Source of the DNA: Lactobacillus gasseri ATCC 33323 = JCM 1131
GTDB taxonomy: Bacteria; Bacillota; Bacilli; Lactobacillales; Lactobacillaceae
Direction: 5' to 3'
NCBI RefSeq assembly: GCF_000014425.1
Contig: NC_008530.1
Coordinates: 1,116,001-1,180,000, forward strand
DNA length: 64,000 nt
Shown here piece after piece: positions 63,107 through 64,000 of this stretch. Under the pieces are notes generated by a model, which worked only from the letters and a program-made list of their open reading frames with translations, did not search any database and was not told where the DNA came from. The translations under genes and the position numbers were made by a program. Position 1 is the stretch's first letter; the number at the start of each line of letters is the position of its first letter.

Positions 63107-63655
63107 TTACTCCCTCTTGTAAACTTTTACTTTTGTTCTACCTAACTGATGATCCTTAATAATTGAAAAGCCAGAAACTTCTGGTAATTCATCATGTTCA
63201 TCAGTTTCAGCTACAACCAATGCATTTTCACTTAATAAATTATTTTTAAGCAGTTTAGTCATAATCTTAACAATTTTTTGCTTAGCATACGGAGGATCAA
63301 GAAAAATTAAATCAAACTTTTTCTCTTCCTCATTTAAAATTTTAATTGCACGATTATCACTGCATTTTAGAACTCTAAACCTATCCTCTTCCTTAGTAAG
63401 CTCAACGTTTTTTCTAATAATTTGACATGCCTGACCGCTAATATCAACCAAAACTGCACTGTCATAGCCACGCGAAACAGCCTCAATTCCTAAAGCTCCA
63501 CTACCAGCATACAAATCTAATACTTGCCCGCCATCAAAAAATTGACCTAAAGAGTTAAATAAAGAGCCTTTTACTTTATCACTAGTCGGACGAGTAGCAT
63601 TACTTTTTAAAGTATGTAAATTACGCTTAGCATATTTTCCTGCAATAATTCTCAA
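63107..63655 (-). CDS. rsmD: 16S rRNA (guanine966-N2)-methyltransferase RsmD
   Basis: RsmD methylates G966 of 16S rRNA using SAM. The N-terminal RIIAGKYAKRNL and TRPTSDKVKGSLFNSL, motif I VLDLYAGSGALGIEAVSRG, and the catalytic DPPY motif in IFLDPPYAKQ are all present. Length is 182 residues. It overlaps ylbG by 4 bases. Confidence 0.96.
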   Translation of the reverse strand: MRIIAGKYAKRNLHTLKSNATRPTSDKVKGSLFNSLGQFFDGGQVLDLYAGSGALGIEAVSRGYDSAVLVDISGQACQIIRKNVELTKEEDRFRVLKCSDNRAIKILNEEEKKFDLIFLDPPYAKQKIVKIMTKLLKNNLLSENALVVAETDEHDELPEVSGFSIIKDHQLGRTKVKVYKRE

Positions 63656-63987
63656 ACTCGTAAATCCTCGTTTTCTTCCCGTAATTTTTCTGCTTCTTCT
63701 TTTAGTTCACGCATCATCTTTTCTTCGTGTTCAGCAGAAAAATCAAGCTCATCTGTTTTTGAAGTCTCTACTGACTGAACATAATTCTTACTCTTTAATT
63801 CAGCAATTACCTTTGGAGCATATTCTGAACTTACATATAGAACTACATACTTATTTTTACGTGAAAAATAGATAATATTGCCAAATCGGCGCAACTTGTA
63901 TTGATCGCTAATTTGATAAAGCCAAACAATTACCTGCGTGCGCGCAGTCATTTTATTATTTGGCTCATCTTTAAAAACCAAACTCAA
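63652..63987 (-). CDS. YlbG family protein (DUF2129)
   Basis: The 111-residue protein matches YlbG/DUF2129: IVWLYQISDQYKLRRFGNIIYFSRKNKYVVLYV and the following YVQSVETS, then a charged, coiled-coil-like tail (EEKMMRELKEEAEKLREENEDLRV) not present in all members. The start codon is TTG at 63987, clearly supported by AGGAG 6 bases upstream. The function is unknown. It heads the ylbG-rsmD-coaD-sepM operon. Confidence 0.9.
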   Translation of the reverse strand: MSLVFKDEPNNKMTARTQVIVWLYQISDQYKLRRFGNIIYFSRKNKYVVLYVSSEYAPKVIAELKSKNYVQSVETSKTDELDFSAEHEEKMMRELKEEAEKLREENEDLRV

Positions 63988-64000
63988 AGTACACTCCTAC

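Noticed and set aside
1..64000. CRISPR arrays, tRNA or rRNA genes, prophage modules
   Set aside because: No regularly spaced repeats, no tRNA or rRNA signatures and no phage structural genes were seen on reading the window.

Overview
The window is a low-GC Firmicute chromosome segment. Protein sequences, gene order and the exopolysaccharide (EPS) locus suggest the Lactobacillus gasseri / paragasseri / johnsonii group; this is from memory of the families, as no database search was possible. Nearly all genes lie on the minus strand, so most operons read from high to low coordinates. No rRNA, tRNA gene, CRISPR array or prophage was seen.

Region by region: (1) 1-12.9 kb is the classic Firmicute housekeeping block rpsU-yqeY-phoH-ybeY-era-recO, a T-box leader with glyQ-glyS-dnaG-rpoD, then trmK-nif3-pepT (pepT is cut by the window edge). 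A plus-strand PSRP kinase/phosphorylase gene faces rpsU. (2) 12.9-19.6 kb holds YitT, msrA, msrB with an SGNH hydrolase, an aminotransferase, HtpX, a HIRAN protein, small unknown genes and a PTS IIB-like remnant. (3) 19.6-26.1 kb is accessory: dTDP-rhamnose genes rfbBACD behind a MerR-type promoter, a MerR-methyltransferase fusion, and an AbiF (Abi_2, HEPN) toxin-like gene preceded by its own promoter, a structured small RNA and a terminator. (4) 26.1-27.5 kb is a frame-disrupted ISL3-family insertion sequence. (5) 27.6-43.3 kb is a complete Wzx/Wzy-type EPS operon. It carries an LCP ligase, Wzz/kinase/phosphatase, priming transferase, an Alg14/Alg13-like pair, GT32, GT11, two GT2, a GT4 and a galactofuranosyltransferase-like enzyme, plus polymerase, Glf, flippase and acyltransferase. 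(6) 43.5-49 kb carries a ComX/SigH-like sigma factor and a tentative ComK-like regulator, a DsbA-family protein, unknown proteins and a low-molecular-weight phosphatase. (7) 49.2-64 kb is housekeeping again: engB-clpX, tig, tuf, a TPR-like gene with rnjB, rpsO, rpsT, holA-comEC-comEA, and sepM/ylbL-coaD-rsmD-ylbG.

How the parts fit: the rfb genes supply dTDP-rhamnose and Glf supplies UDP-galactofuranose to the EPS transferases. The ComX-like and ComK-like regulators sit in the same window as the DNA-uptake genes comEA/comEC. The most interesting element is the AbiF locus, a candidate RNA-antitoxin/HEPN-toxin defence module lying between the EPS operon and the rhamnose genes. Further candidates are a short promoter-to-terminator RNA near 19.9 kb, a folded leader near 17.4 kb, and a 29-residue membrane peptide near 18.6 kb.
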